From: Lucifuga dentata
Lineage: Eukaryota; Chordata; Actinopteri; Ophidiiformes; Bythitidae
Length of the DNA: 64,000 nucleotides
Assembly (NCBI GenBank): GCA_014773175.1
Contig: VXCM01000222.1
Span: forward strand, 124,001-188,000
Direction: 5' to 3'
The position numbers and the translations under genes were made by a program. A model generated the notes under the pieces. It did not search any database. It was given only the letters and a program-made list of their open reading frames with translations, and was not told the DNA's origin. This document shows, piece after piece, positions 25,977-38,277 of this stretch (position 1 is its first letter; each line of letters opens with the position of its first letter).

Positions 25977-27594
25977 TAGTCAAACATATGCGTGTTTTTT
26001 TCCACAACACAATGTATTGAAATGTATTTTGTTCTCGTAGAGGCAACATTCCAGCAATTTAAAAGCAGGCTGTTATTTCAAATGCTTTGTCATAGTGTTG
26101 CGCCATAATGCCTGTGCATTTATCAGTGTGAATAATAGGTTATGGTCGACACTGGGCAGTGTAAGCTGATTATTTTTGCACAAAAGGGAAGAAAATTAAC
26201 TGGGGTTTATGTTTTATTTGCTTAGGTGTGGTTGTTGACAGAGCTACACTATTCAAATATCAGCCAATAAATCAGGTGAAATTTGGTTTACAATGTCACT
26301 GTGATAATGAATTTTGATTAAGCTGAATAAACATTAATAGCCTGAATATCTCAAAAGTAATATTGGTATCTTGGTTAAACAAACAGCCGTTTCATACATG
26401 AGTGAAATGCCATGATATTTAAAAATGGCATTTAGATCTGTTGTAGTTTCCACACAGGAAGTTGGACAGAGAAGTCACTAACTTCCCAATGGTTCTGCTG
26501 CTGAATCTGAAATGGGCTTTTCATGTCAAACTGATGAGTGTCACACTAATACCATCACCTGGCCAAAATGCTGGGCCAAATGTAGCCATGTGTAAGCAAA
26601 GGCAGAGGGCTGAGTGAACAAGCCAGGGTTATATGGAGGTTGTAGGAAGAAGAGCTGTTGGCTTGTGAAAGATAGAAAATCCTCCTTCTAAATTGGGCAT
26701 CAATGTGTTGGGGTGCAAATGTGTTCACAGTGCATGCATCAGGTTTAACAAGTGATTGGGTATCTTGTGTACCCTATTCAAATTATGCACATTCACATAT
26801 GCACAACTCAGTATAAAAAGTGCACAACAGTCCATAAGAAAAAAATACCTAATTTATAGGTGTGGACAAAATAAAAGCAGCATCTCCGATATTGTAATCT
26901 GCACTAGAGAGGTGTTGATTTAACTCTATGACAACATTTGAGGCAGTAGGTTGTATTGCTGTTGGATTGGATTGGCTTTCTTAATTTTGTGTCCATGAGG
27001 AGATATGATAAGCATCACAGGACCACTGTATTGGAGTATGCAGGTATTTTTTATTTTTTTTTTTAACTTTCTACATTTTGTATAAGACAAGGACAAGCCA
27101 CATTAATGTCATATTGATTACATCAAACATTTATGCTTCAAACAAATTCAACTGAAAATATATGTATTAATGTGGTGTTCCATCATACACAACATATGCT
27201 ACAGAAACAGAGAAGCATGCTCATGGCTCTTCAAAAGCAAAGAAAATTTAGCCCTTCAAAATTACATTTCATATTGTAAGGAGCTGGAATTAAAATTGAA
27301 TTCTGTTATACATTTTAAAATGAAATCAGTTTATGTGATTGGTGTAAATTCCTTGAAATTTGTTGAAATATATTTATAGCAAATGTAACCCTTGATCATA
27401 TTTATTTGACCTGAGACAATCTATCTTTTCATATTTATTTATTTATGGTAAGGAAATTCAATTTATATTTCAGTTTATTTGTTTTTATAAAGATTCTGAA
27501 TTTATTTCCCATCATACCAAACATAAGGTATAATAATTAGTCATTCATGAGTAATGAATGACAAAGCTCACTATTCGTGTGCTTTGCTTTTGGC

Positions 27595-27597
<3 letters not shown>

Positions 27598-27646
<49 letters not shown>
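27598..27646. repeat. (CA)n microsatellite
   Basis: Uninterrupted CA array of about 24 units in intron 1. Confidence 0.9.
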
Positions 27647-27651
<5 letters not shown>

Positions 27652-30600
27652 TTCTTATAGATATTTTGTTGGGAACATGAAGGCTAATGCTGGCTGCGGG
27701 GTACAGGTGCTCTCCTATGGTTTGTCATGAAGACCTACCCCCAAATGTCATCACTGTTCAATGAACAGCACAGGTGCTTTATTATTCCCCAAGTCTCATC
27801 AGTAATACATGGGTGTGATTGGACAGTACAGATTAATCCCAAGATTTGGAAAAGGAGTTAATTCTTTACATTACAGGTATTTGATCAAATTAACAAGGGG
27901 AATATTTTCAAAGTTCACATAATTTCTAAATCCTTAATGCTCAGCTTGAATTACTTTGTTGTTGTGCTCTGCTGGTATATGAGCTTTGATGTATTATTTT
28001 AATCATACTTAAAAATGTCAGGCACGTCATGATGCAAATAGGTGGATGAAACATGAAGCATAATTCATAATTATTAATGGCATATATTTTTAAGATGGTA
28101 ATTTACCATAACAGCATGCTGTGTAAAAGTATAGTCAAACGGTACTATAAGAGAAAAGGGTATTAGTCTAATTTTACCCCAAAATCTTCAAAGCTTCTTT
28201 CTTTTGTTTCAAAATTATTATTTGTATTACTAAAATAAATCAAAATAAACTCAAAATATTACAGCAATTTATTTTGCTTTTAACAATTTTTCATCATTTA
28301 TTCAATTCAATGTGTGAAGCCTAAACACATGGTTCACCTGAATACTTTACAAATATACAGTAAGAACAATGAAAAAGCTCCTAGGTTGTCTGACCAAACT
28401 GGTCTCTGTTGTTAATCTTGACAGGGCAGGTCATTAGTGTCCCTTCAAGTGTCCCGTATGCTAGCAACGTTAGCACAGCTGAGCATGTTGTCTGCTGGTG
28501 TGTTGGATCCCTTCAGTTTCTCTGCACTTTTCCCCTGGGGACTAACTTGTACACTGGTTCACATGAATACTTTACAAAGAGCATGAATATTTCAGGGTTG
28601 ATGTAAAAATGCATTCAAAAGCAGGTTTCTGATGTGGCTCCTTGAAAGGGCTCCTCTGACTTTGCAGAGGTATTTATTGTGAGCGCTCCCTTCACTCCCG
28701 GTGCTGAAAAGACTGATGGCTGTTGCTACACCCTCCTTTGGCATTGTTCCTTGTTGGGTTACAGAGGTTTAACATATTTTGTGAGGAAAGCTCTTTCTTT
28801 TGCTGAGACTGGTGAGTTTGGTTGCAATCCAGCATCAACAGATACGTGTACACACATGCACACACACACACGCTCCAAGCCATTCTACTCTAGTGCCACT
28901 AAACCACGTTGCTTAGCGCCACTAGAGTTTCTCTCAGTGTGCATTTGTCTCTGTCCATCTTCACCTACTACAAGCCAGTCATTTGTAATGCATGTCAGGT
29001 GGTCGATTTATAGTTGACACTTGCACTGTGTTCTGGGAATGTGACATTGGAGCAACTTTTTCCCCATGTACACGCTGATACAGTGAGACAGACATGTAAA
29101 CTCATCTAATGCTGTTTAATTCAGCCAGTTCATTTACAAGGACTTTGAAATACTAATTTTATCTTCTTCTGGCTCCGGTGTAGACTTGGAGACGGTCTTC
29201 ACTTGGCTGTGAGGCCAGGATTCAGATGTTGGATAGTGTCAAAGCAGGAGACACAGTGGAGCTGTCTTTACTGCTGGCATTTATGGCTGGAGGCTCATCT
29301 TTCAGCCATATTGTTCTGATCAGTGGGACTGTGGCTGAGGTGTGGCTGCGCTGAAACTGCAGGGGTTTTTTGAGGCTGTGCATGACTGAGATGTGCTCTA
29401 AACACTCCATGTAATCAATGGTCGTATTTATGTCATCTTGCTCAATCAACGTCTCCTTCCTTTACGTCTCCTCTGTCTCCCTTTCCATGAGATGTCCTCT
29501 CTCTCCTCCCCTCCATTTCTCTCTCTCTCTTTTCTGTCCAGCAGGAAGACCCTTGTGTCTGGGAAGCAGTGGTCTTCCTGCCACTTCTGTTTTAGCCACC
29601 TTCCCCTGCCCTGGGCCATTGTTGCAGACCCCAGCTTTGTGTGTGTTTTATGGCTGCTGTTAAAGATAAAAAACAGTCCCCTCCACCCCCTTTATTGTTT
29701 TCTGGTAGGATGTCCCTGTCATTCCCTTGGTTTTTATGTCTTAGCTGGATATCCAAGCAGCTTCCTCCTTCAAAGGTTAGCTATGCTGTCTGCCTTCTCC
29801 CATTTTTTTTTTTTTTTTNATTTTTTTTTTTTTTTTGCCAAAGGGGAATAAATAACTTTATTGGGACGTTTATTGAATGCCTCATTTCTGGAATATCCCA
29901 TGGGCCTGTGGTTGTTGGGAAGACGCTTCAAAGACAACACAGGTGTTTGGTGCAGTTAGGGCGGCTGCAGGGTCTTTAAAAGAATAAACCTCAGTGAAAG
30001 GGTTAGGGTTGTTTGTGGGAACAGAGGCTTTTTGGCCTTGTAGCTGTTGTGTTGCAAGCACTCACAGTTCTTTCCCTGCACCCCCTTCTATGTCTTCCTC
30101 CCGCTATGTTTGTCTCTAGCTCTGCAGAACAGCACGAAAGCCTTGGCCTGTTGTTGGGCTCATTTGCCCATGACATGGCTCAGACGTGATGTCACAGGAG
30201 TCTCCCTGAATAGTGGAGGTGCTGCATGGCATCCTACACCTTGCTGAAATAGCACCTTACCTGGTGCTGCTGCCATCTGTCACCTTCCTCTGACACTACT
30301 AATGGAAGCCCAAATGACTTGCAAGGCCAGTCAAAAGTCTTTGAAAGTGTAACTCTTATGTATGTTCATATAAGCAGTGTAATATGCGCTGGCCATGTCC
30401 TGATTCAGCTGTTATTCTGGCCTTAGACTTACCTACTTACCTTGTAATCACTGTTAGTGTTTAATAACCAGTCATCAGATGACAGCATCTGCAATTCATT
30501 ACATGCAGGTAATTTAAGTGGCTTATTTGATGTAGGAGAAATAATTCTAGTTCTGTTCTTTTTTCCATTCCTTGTGTAAAGTTTGACATATCAGCTGATC

Positions 30601-30761
30601 TGTCAACAAAGAGTGAAGGGCTGAGTGAATGAAGCAGGGGTTTGGCTTTGCTAGAGGATTTTTGGCTAGAGAGTGGCCATGCTGCCTCTTAGACAGGCTC
30701 TTCAAACAGGCCGCCACCCACTCTGCACTATGTGGCATGGTGCCACAGAGCCCTTGCCTCG

Positions 30762-30894
30762 AGCATGGGGCGTGTACACAGGACAAACACAAAGGAGACC
30801 CACGGGTGAGAGCAACGGGCAGGGTAANAGCATGGGGCGTGTACACAGGACAAACACAAAGGAGACCCACGGGTGAGAGCAACGGGCAGGGTAA
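30762..30894. repeat. Perfect 66 bp duplication around a single N (assembly join)
   Basis: Bases 30762-30827 and 30829-30894 are identical, with N at 30828. Same assembly signature as at 5225; the true sequence is likely single copy. Confidence 0.85.
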
Positions 30895-31478
30895 TACCTT
30901 CCTGTATCAGATTTCAAGGCATTGAATTTCAAAACCTTCCCATCTATTTTTACACTCAACATGAGGAAGTGAGAAGTTGATTTAAGAATCCAAAAAGGCT
31001 CTGAAGGTCTTTTGTTCACTTCTCATGAAGAGCAGAAACATAAATACATGTACACACAAAAATAGCTGAATGGAAATTGTTGCAAGATTAAATAGACTAG
31101 TATATTTTCCCAAAGTCAACCATAGCTGTTTGTGTGTTATTTGGATCTCTGGTCTGTTTTGCTCTTTCTGCCCCCCATCCCCCCACTATCAGGCTGCTTC
31201 TCATCAGGCAGCCGCAGGCCCACCTCAGTGCATGGTTGAATTGCATGTGACAGCTGTTAGACATTATTAACGGCTCAAGCAGAAAATCCAGATTACTTTT
31301 TTATTTCAATTTTATTATTGTAATTGTGCAGTGAAAAGAACAAAAAAGGACGTTGCCCTATTGTTGTTAACAGATTTTTGGTCAATGAAAATGTGCACAT
31401 ACTGTTACAGGACACACATGAGTCTGTGCGTTTGTGTGTGTGCATGTGAGTACATTTGGGTGGGTGGACATGCATGCA

Positions 31479-31480
<2 letters not shown>

Positions 31481-31512
<32 letters not shown>

Positions 31513-31522
31513 TGCGCGTGCG
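31481..31522. repeat. (GT)n microsatellite with GC interruptions
   Basis: GT array passing into GTGCGC units at its right end, where Z-DNA-prone alternating purine-pyrimidine sequence continues. Confidence 0.88.
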
Positions 31523-32550
31523 AGGCTGGGCTTTGCAGACACCCCCTACTGGAGCATAGGCACCCTGTGGTTGGCTGTGTGTCCTAGACAGGTGCATAGT
31601 TAACCCTCTAATGTCTGAGTTTGTCCCCACTGGATGTGGATCAGAAACTGGTGCTCCTGGCAGAAATTCTTGCCCATGATGCAGCTTGTGTAGCAGTCCC
31701 CCACTAAATGCAGCCAGCTGCGATGCGCTAATGGTGCGTTCTTTCTTCACAAGTACGTTGAGTTGTTTTTTAATAAATAAAAAAAAAATCATTATTTTGC
31801 CAACTGTCACAAGACAAAATTTAGTGTACACCAGGACTTTTGAGTTCTGCAGCATTTCATAAAGAATAAAATACAATTTCTGCTTTACCACTAATAAAGG
31901 TGAGATCAACTTTGATGCTGCAACTAAATACCCCCATTTTTTTTTTTGTTTGCAGTGACTCGTAACAATTTTGTTTATTGCTATTACATAGTTTCTGTAT
32001 TCAGTCTAAGCTTCCCTCTTTCAACTGACAGACTATGATCCATAAGAGTAGATGGTATGTGGTAGTGGAAACTGAAATAGGGACACAGTTCGGTGACTGT
32101 CAGAGTAACAGCGGGCGGCGGTGACAACAATGAGGTGCAGAGGTGCAAATATATGCAGAGATTTTCCATTAAATATACATGCAGTATGCCTCTCAAGGAT
32201 GTGTCAGCCCTTTGTGAGAAAACAAAGATTACCATCAGGAATTCCATTTTAATAAGTCTCTTGGGATCATCCAAGCAGATGCCTCGTCCTCAGTCCAAAG
32301 GGGACTTGTTGCTCTCTCTCTCTTTCTCTCTTGTGCTCTCTCTGTCTTGTATGAATTTCCTGTTCTCCTTCTGACACTGATTAGAACAAAATTCCTGTTC
32401 TCTCCCTCACTTTCTGCTTTTAGCCCTGGATACCTTGTATTACAGCACAAATTCTTTCATGTTTCCTTTTGAAGATCCATGTCCTTACCCTGTCCTCCCT
32501 CCTCCCTCCTCCCTAAACAGGCCCTCATTTCTCTTTTATATTCACTGTCC

Positions 32551-32681
32551 CTTATGTATCTCAGGCCGTGTCCCTCTCTACCTCTTTGTCCTCCATCCCT
32601 TCTTTTTTTTTTGTTNCTTATGTATCTCAGGCCGTGTCCCTCTCTACCTCTTTGTCCTCCATCCCTTCTTTTTTTTTTGTT
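32551..32681. repeat. Perfect 65 bp duplication around a single N (assembly join)
   Basis: Bases 32551-32615 and 32617-32681 are identical, with N at 32616; each ends in a poly-T tract, a likely cause of the assembly break. Confidence 0.85.
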
Positions 32682-32910
32682 ATTGTTCTCGTCCTCTCTG
32701 CCTGGCGTGACCACTAGGCTACACTGCCTCCTCTCTGTGATACAGTATGTGTTCTGAGGATTTGGGGCAAATGACTGGCTCCTCAGCAACAGATGTGTGT
32801 TTGTCTGCCGGTGCTGCATGCATTAGCTTTCTCTGCTTGCCATGCATGGCCACTGACCTGTGCTCTGGTAAATAGGGGGGGTTGATAAAGTGAGTTTGTG
32901 TGTCTGCATG

Positions 32911-32923
32911 AGAGAGAGAGAGN

Positions 32924-32963
<40 letters not shown>

Positions 32964-33089
32964 CTTGCTTCCCAGGAGGCCATGGGGCCAGTGGGACAGA
33001 GCGAGCTTGCAAGTCTGATTTGTCTGTTTACATCTAATTATAGAAACAAGTCTATTTCTGCAACCGCTTCTCCAGCTTTTTTATATTCT

Positions 33090-33142
<53 letters not shown>
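32911..33142. repeat. (GA)n - N - (CA)n pair and nearby (GA)n array
   Basis: GA at 32911-32922 meets N at 32923 and then CA at 32926-32962; a separate GA array of 25 units lies at 33092-33142. The N indicates an unresolved join between different repeats. Confidence 0.88.
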
Positions 33143-33145
<3 letters not shown>

Positions 33146-36100
33146 GAGAGAAGTGAGAGAGGGAAGACAAAAACAATGCTTTGACAGCCTTTTCTCACAA
33201 TGGTGAACGGTTATCTCATCCCCTCAGTGCTGCTACCGCCTGCAGCCTCTCAGTACAGTACAGCAGAAGACAGAGGGGGAGGGGGAGAGTGTCTTGTATC
33301 ATAGGCCCTCTCATCCTCATTCCATGTAACATGAATGTGCAAATTTACGAGAAGGGAGCAAAAGGGGAAAAAATGGCAATGTATTTTCTCCATTAGCCTG
33401 ACTGATACATTCAGTTGACAATCAGCTCCAATAAAGGGAGAATAATTCCTCACCTCTGCCCTGCGGGTCTTTGCTTCATCCCAATGGAAAGTGCTGTCCA
33501 TCACCACAGTCAAAACAAAAGGAAGAATGAGTTGATGTTGGGATTAGCATTGTATAAAATGTATCTAGTATTAGAGAGACAGGGCTAGTGCTGTAGTTAA
33601 TCCTCAAACTTGGTGGCTGATATCCAGCTGAGTGGCTGTTGCTATCCAAGCAGGGGGGCTGCAGGAGGGATGCTGTTGGGGTTTACACGTTAGGCTGTCT
33701 GCCTGCCTGGGGATGCCAGGTGAGAGCCCGAACAGGGCAGAACAGAGCCTGTGTGTCTGGGCCAGACAGGTTGCAGCCTCTTGCAGGTGTTTTCATAAAA
33801 AGCCTCCCAGGCCAAATGCTCAGCCCACTGCATGGAACCTGAGCCAGGTGTATTCCATCCCCTATCCAAATACATATATTACTACATAATGGAAACATGT
33901 GCTTGCATAAACCCCACCCGTTCCACTGCTTTATTCAGAGACATGGCAGGTAAATTAATTAGCTGTGAGTATGTAACGTATATGCCTAGATAAAGGTGTG
34001 CTGTCTGGCCGAGGCATAGCGTAACGGCTGTAATGATGGCTCCATTGTGTTGATGTTGGGGGAGGTGGGGGTTAGTTAGCGGCACAGCCAGTAGGTCTTT
34101 GCTGGAGGGCTGGATAGCCTCTGATTAATAGTGGGGAATCCTTTGAAGTGACACCCAAGTGCACAGGCTCACAGGCTAATAGCAATACCATCAGTATAGG
34201 GAGCACTCCCTCTTCCTCAGTCTTCATTAGCTAACGTTTTCCCAGTGCTACCTCTGCATCCTCCCCTCACACGCCTGCCTCATTTACAGAAAGCCTTTAG
34301 GAGGGTTTTTATTTTTGCAATTGTTTCATGATTTTGCTATCATTTCTCTTTGTCATGTTTGGTAAAATGAGAGATTATTCTCTCAGACATCGGAGAGGGA
34401 GGATAGTGAGGCGGAAAGGAGGCTGGTGCTCACTGAGATCCACCACGCGGATGAACTGTGGTGCAGCATAAAGGCTCCTGGGACCGATGTGGCACAAGTG
34501 GGACACGGTTGGAGACTATTCCCAGGTTTCCATTTTGATCTCCCATACTGACAGACGAGCTCTAGCTGTGGCTGTGTCTGTGTGAGTGTATGTGTAGGAA
34601 GTCAAGGGTGGGAGGCAGGGATGGGTCTGTCAGCTGTTAGAGTAAAGTAAACTATTAGTGGTGGGAGAAGGATGTGTTTCCAGTGAAGAATTAGAACCAC
34701 TTCTAATTGCAGTGAGGTTGGGCTATGATTACATGCTGGCTAATGCACTGACAGACCTCTCTTGGCTCGTTCTTACAATGCTGAAATGGCTGAATGCCTT
34801 TTGGTTATACTGCATAATGGGAGGGTGTGTGGATGCATGCGTGTGTGTGGGTGGCTGCCTGCGCACGTGTGTGTTTGAGCAAGCTTTTTAGAATGGTTTT
34901 CTATGTTTTTCTTTTGCATGTTTGTGTGTCATGCATTTAAATGTGTGCATTTGTGTGTGTTTTCTATGCGGCAACTAGTCTGCGCTTAGTTCTCGAGTGC
35001 CTGTCATTATTTGTAGTGGAAGCAACTTTTCTTTCCAAATCAAAACTCAGCTGGTGCAACTGTCTCTGAACAGTATGGATGAAAAGTGTGTGTACGCATG
35101 TTTTTGTGGATGTGTGTTTTCTTTTTTGTGTATGTGTGAGCCCACAGGAAAGAGCAATCAAAGGAGCTGTGTAGTGGAGAGATTGTATAAAAGGAGTGAG
35201 AGAGGAAACAGTGGCATGGCATGCAGCGAGAGGGCAGCGTGTGGGGGTGGATGGGGGGCTGATGCAGGTGCCTAATTCTACCTCAGCTCTGGGTGTTTTA
35301 TATTCCATCCATCTCTCTTTTCTCCACTTTTCCATCGGGCTGTTAGCGATGCAATAAATCCACCTGCTTTAATTATAATATTGATTAGCTGATATCATAT
35401 CTGTGACAGTAATCAAAATAATGACACATGCAGATGGATTTATGTGGCATTATCCTGTAAATCTGTTGCATAAATAATCAGGTAAGAATTTTCAGAAGCT
35501 GTGTTCATTTTTCACCTCATAAGTTTAATTACTCATTTTTGCCTGTGGAACAGCTTGTTCTCAGGTGTGCAGACGCCCCCGTTTGCAAGAAGCTGCAGTT
35601 TACTGTTTTGCTGGCAAGTGTTGTAAATCACATCATATTCCCAGCATATGGGATGACAGTTATGGGAGTATATCTGCAGTTTCTTCATCAGGCTCTAAGG
35701 CACACGTTATCTCTATTTTTTTTTTTTTTTTTTTTTTTTTACTAGACAGAAGGAACACAGACATCATTGTGGTTTCTCTCAGGGTGAGGAGGTCAAAGAG
35801 AATTTTCCATGTGGTAACATGACTTTTGATGAGTGCATCTCCATTGATTACTTCCCAGGTTAGTCAGGGGTCATAGATAGGCTGGAAGGTTTCAAGGACT
35901 ACGCATGAGACTGTAAGAGATGGTTTCATGTAGGTCCAGTGATCGACCAAGGTTGTTGAGGGTTTATAATCGATGGACTTGTGTGCATGTCCGTACGTGA
36001 ATGTGTGGTTTGATAGGATAGGAAATAAAACAGGACATTTGTTTCAGTTTGTGTGATGATGAAGAAGGTCCGCCTTTGTGGTTGACGTGTGAGAGCGCAG

Positions 36101-36420
36101 TGGTCATTTTTGGTAACAGACGACTGCCAAACCAATTTCCTGTGAACACATGGAAACCGGATGATAGCTGTAAGACTGGAGGTGGAGTTCACCGCTGAAT
36201 GACACAAATGTGAGGGAAGCACAGGATGGTCAACAGCTCATAGTCTTCAGCTTTGTAATGGGACATGTGACGGTACTGCAGTAGTCTCCCATTTTAGACA
36301 CGATGCTATGAGTTCTATATTGCATGAATGTTTTTTCTTTGTGTGCATGTGCATGTGTGTATCCCCATTTGACAGATCTTCTTTCAGAAAGTGGAGCTGC
36401 TTTGAGGATCAATACACATT

Positions 36421-36422
<2 letters not shown>

Positions 36423-36460
<38 letters not shown>
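36423..36460. repeat. (CA)n microsatellite
   Basis: Uninterrupted CA array in intron 1. Confidence 0.9.
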
Positions 36461-36462
<2 letters not shown>

Positions 36463-37930
36463 TTACGATCACTGTCTCATCTGTCAGTTGACAGAGTTTT
36501 CTCCAGCTCCATTGCTTCTCTTTCCAGCCAAGCAGATGGCAAACATTCAGAATGAAAGCAGATCCTAAGTCCTTTAGGACCTCCATCAATCCACCAGTTT
36601 CTGGGACCATCCTGCATGGGGTTCAAGTTTCTCAGTACTAACTGAGCCTCCCCAGCTCTCCAATTAGGCCGTAGTCACCTCCTTCCTTGCACAACACATA
36701 TGTCCTGTCTAAAGGCGGTGCTTTTTAATCTTACATGCAACAGTACTCACACAAACACATCCTCAGCCATAAAACTGAAAAAGGGATGCTGACAGTTGCT
36801 TCCATTACTCACACCCTAAAGCTCTGTGCATGCTCCTCACCAACCCAGCTGACACCTCCAAACCCAGCAGGGTGCCTCCCCGCTCTGCTCTCCGACATCC
36901 TCACCTAGTTTCTGGCTCCCCACTGTGAGCATATAGCAATCTCTCTGAAGAGCTCATCTCCCTCACCTCCACGAGTCTGTCTGTTCCATCCTGGCCCGCT
37001 TACCTGTGGGAGCAGCAGCACCACCCAACACTCCTCCCCCCAGTCCTCTACCCTGTGTGTTTTTATGTGACAGAATGAGCAGGATTAGATCAGCACGTGT
37101 GCTTGGACCCATAGTGCTGGTTGGAAGGCGCGCTGCTTTGAAGCAAGCGCCACTCCTAACTGTAAGTGATTTTATGAGGCTGCTTCTGTGCCAGACAGCC
37201 AGGCTGCTGCACCACAACCAGATTGGTGCAGAGCAATGGGGATGCCATTACAGCACACACCATCTGGGAGAGAGTACGAGAGAGAGCGGCAAAAGTTTAC
37301 GTTCGTGTGTATTTGTTAGAGTGTGCATGCACATTTGCTTAGGTGTGTGTTTGCATGTGTTTTGGGCATGTAAAGGGAGAGGGGTGGTTAGTGCTGTCTG
37401 TGAAAGGAAACAAAGTTTGGCTTTTCTAAGGAGGCCTTACATTGCTCCAGCCCACGTCTACTGATTTATGGGCTTGTGAAGGAAATCTCTTGTTTGTCAG
37501 TTTTCATCTCTTTTTCTCCACATCACCTTTTTTTCTCCTTAACTTTCTTTCAATAAGATTCGGCTTTTCCCCAGATTTTCTGTGCACTGCTATGCACAGA
37601 AGAGAGAAAAGAAAAAAGGAGAAGAGAGAAGAAGTAAGGAAGAGAAGTGCAGGGAAGCAGCCAGGAAGAAGCTAGTCACTTTCCATATAATTTTAAAACC
37701 ATGCTGAACAAAAGGCATGATGCAGTGAATATGTTTTAGCAAATATCCATAGGTGCTGACATGCCAGCGTAATGCAGTTTGTTTGTGGTTAGAATCCATG
37801 TCAGTAGGCAGTATATACATTCCGTCTGTAAATAATGCAAACACTTGTAACGGTGCTCTTCGTGCTATAGTGTGGCTTGAGCATTATTCTTAGAATTAGA
37901 AAAACATCAGGTCTGAATCTTGGATACAAC

Positions 37931-37933
<3 letters not shown>

Positions 37934-37981
<48 letters not shown>
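37934..37981. repeat. (GT)n microsatellite
   Basis: Uninterrupted GT array of about 24 units in intron 1. Confidence 0.9.
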
Positions 37982-38152
37982 AAGTCATCTATTGCCACAG
38001 GGACACGTGCACAGATCTGCTGCAAAACCCGCTAGACTATACATTACAGAATAGAGGTCGCAGTCAGGTCAACTGCAGTCTGGAGCCTGTGTGTGTCTGT
38101 GTTTGTGTGTGAGCACCTTACTCACTCAGGTGCTAGGTATAAATCTGCCTCA

Positions 38153-38277
38153 CCCTTCCATAGCCCGCTGAGGACACAGCAGGGGTGATCGGGGTTTCAC
38201 CCTTGTTCAAAGCGNCCCTTCCATAGCCCGCTGAGGACACAGCAGGGGTGATCGGGGTTTCACCCTTGTTCAAAGCG
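38153..38277. repeat. Perfect 62 bp duplication around a single N (assembly join)
   Basis: Bases 38153-38214 and 38216-38277 are identical, with N at 38215. The copy ends where a G/A-rich tract starts. Confidence 0.85.

Noticed and set aside
30547..30925. Tandemly repeated peptide around 30828
   Set aside because: The peptide repeat is created by the N-centred 66 bp duplication, an assembly artefact.
31382..31909. 175-codon minus-strand frame
   Set aside because: Part is the translation of a GT/GC microsatellite and the remainder resembles no protein.
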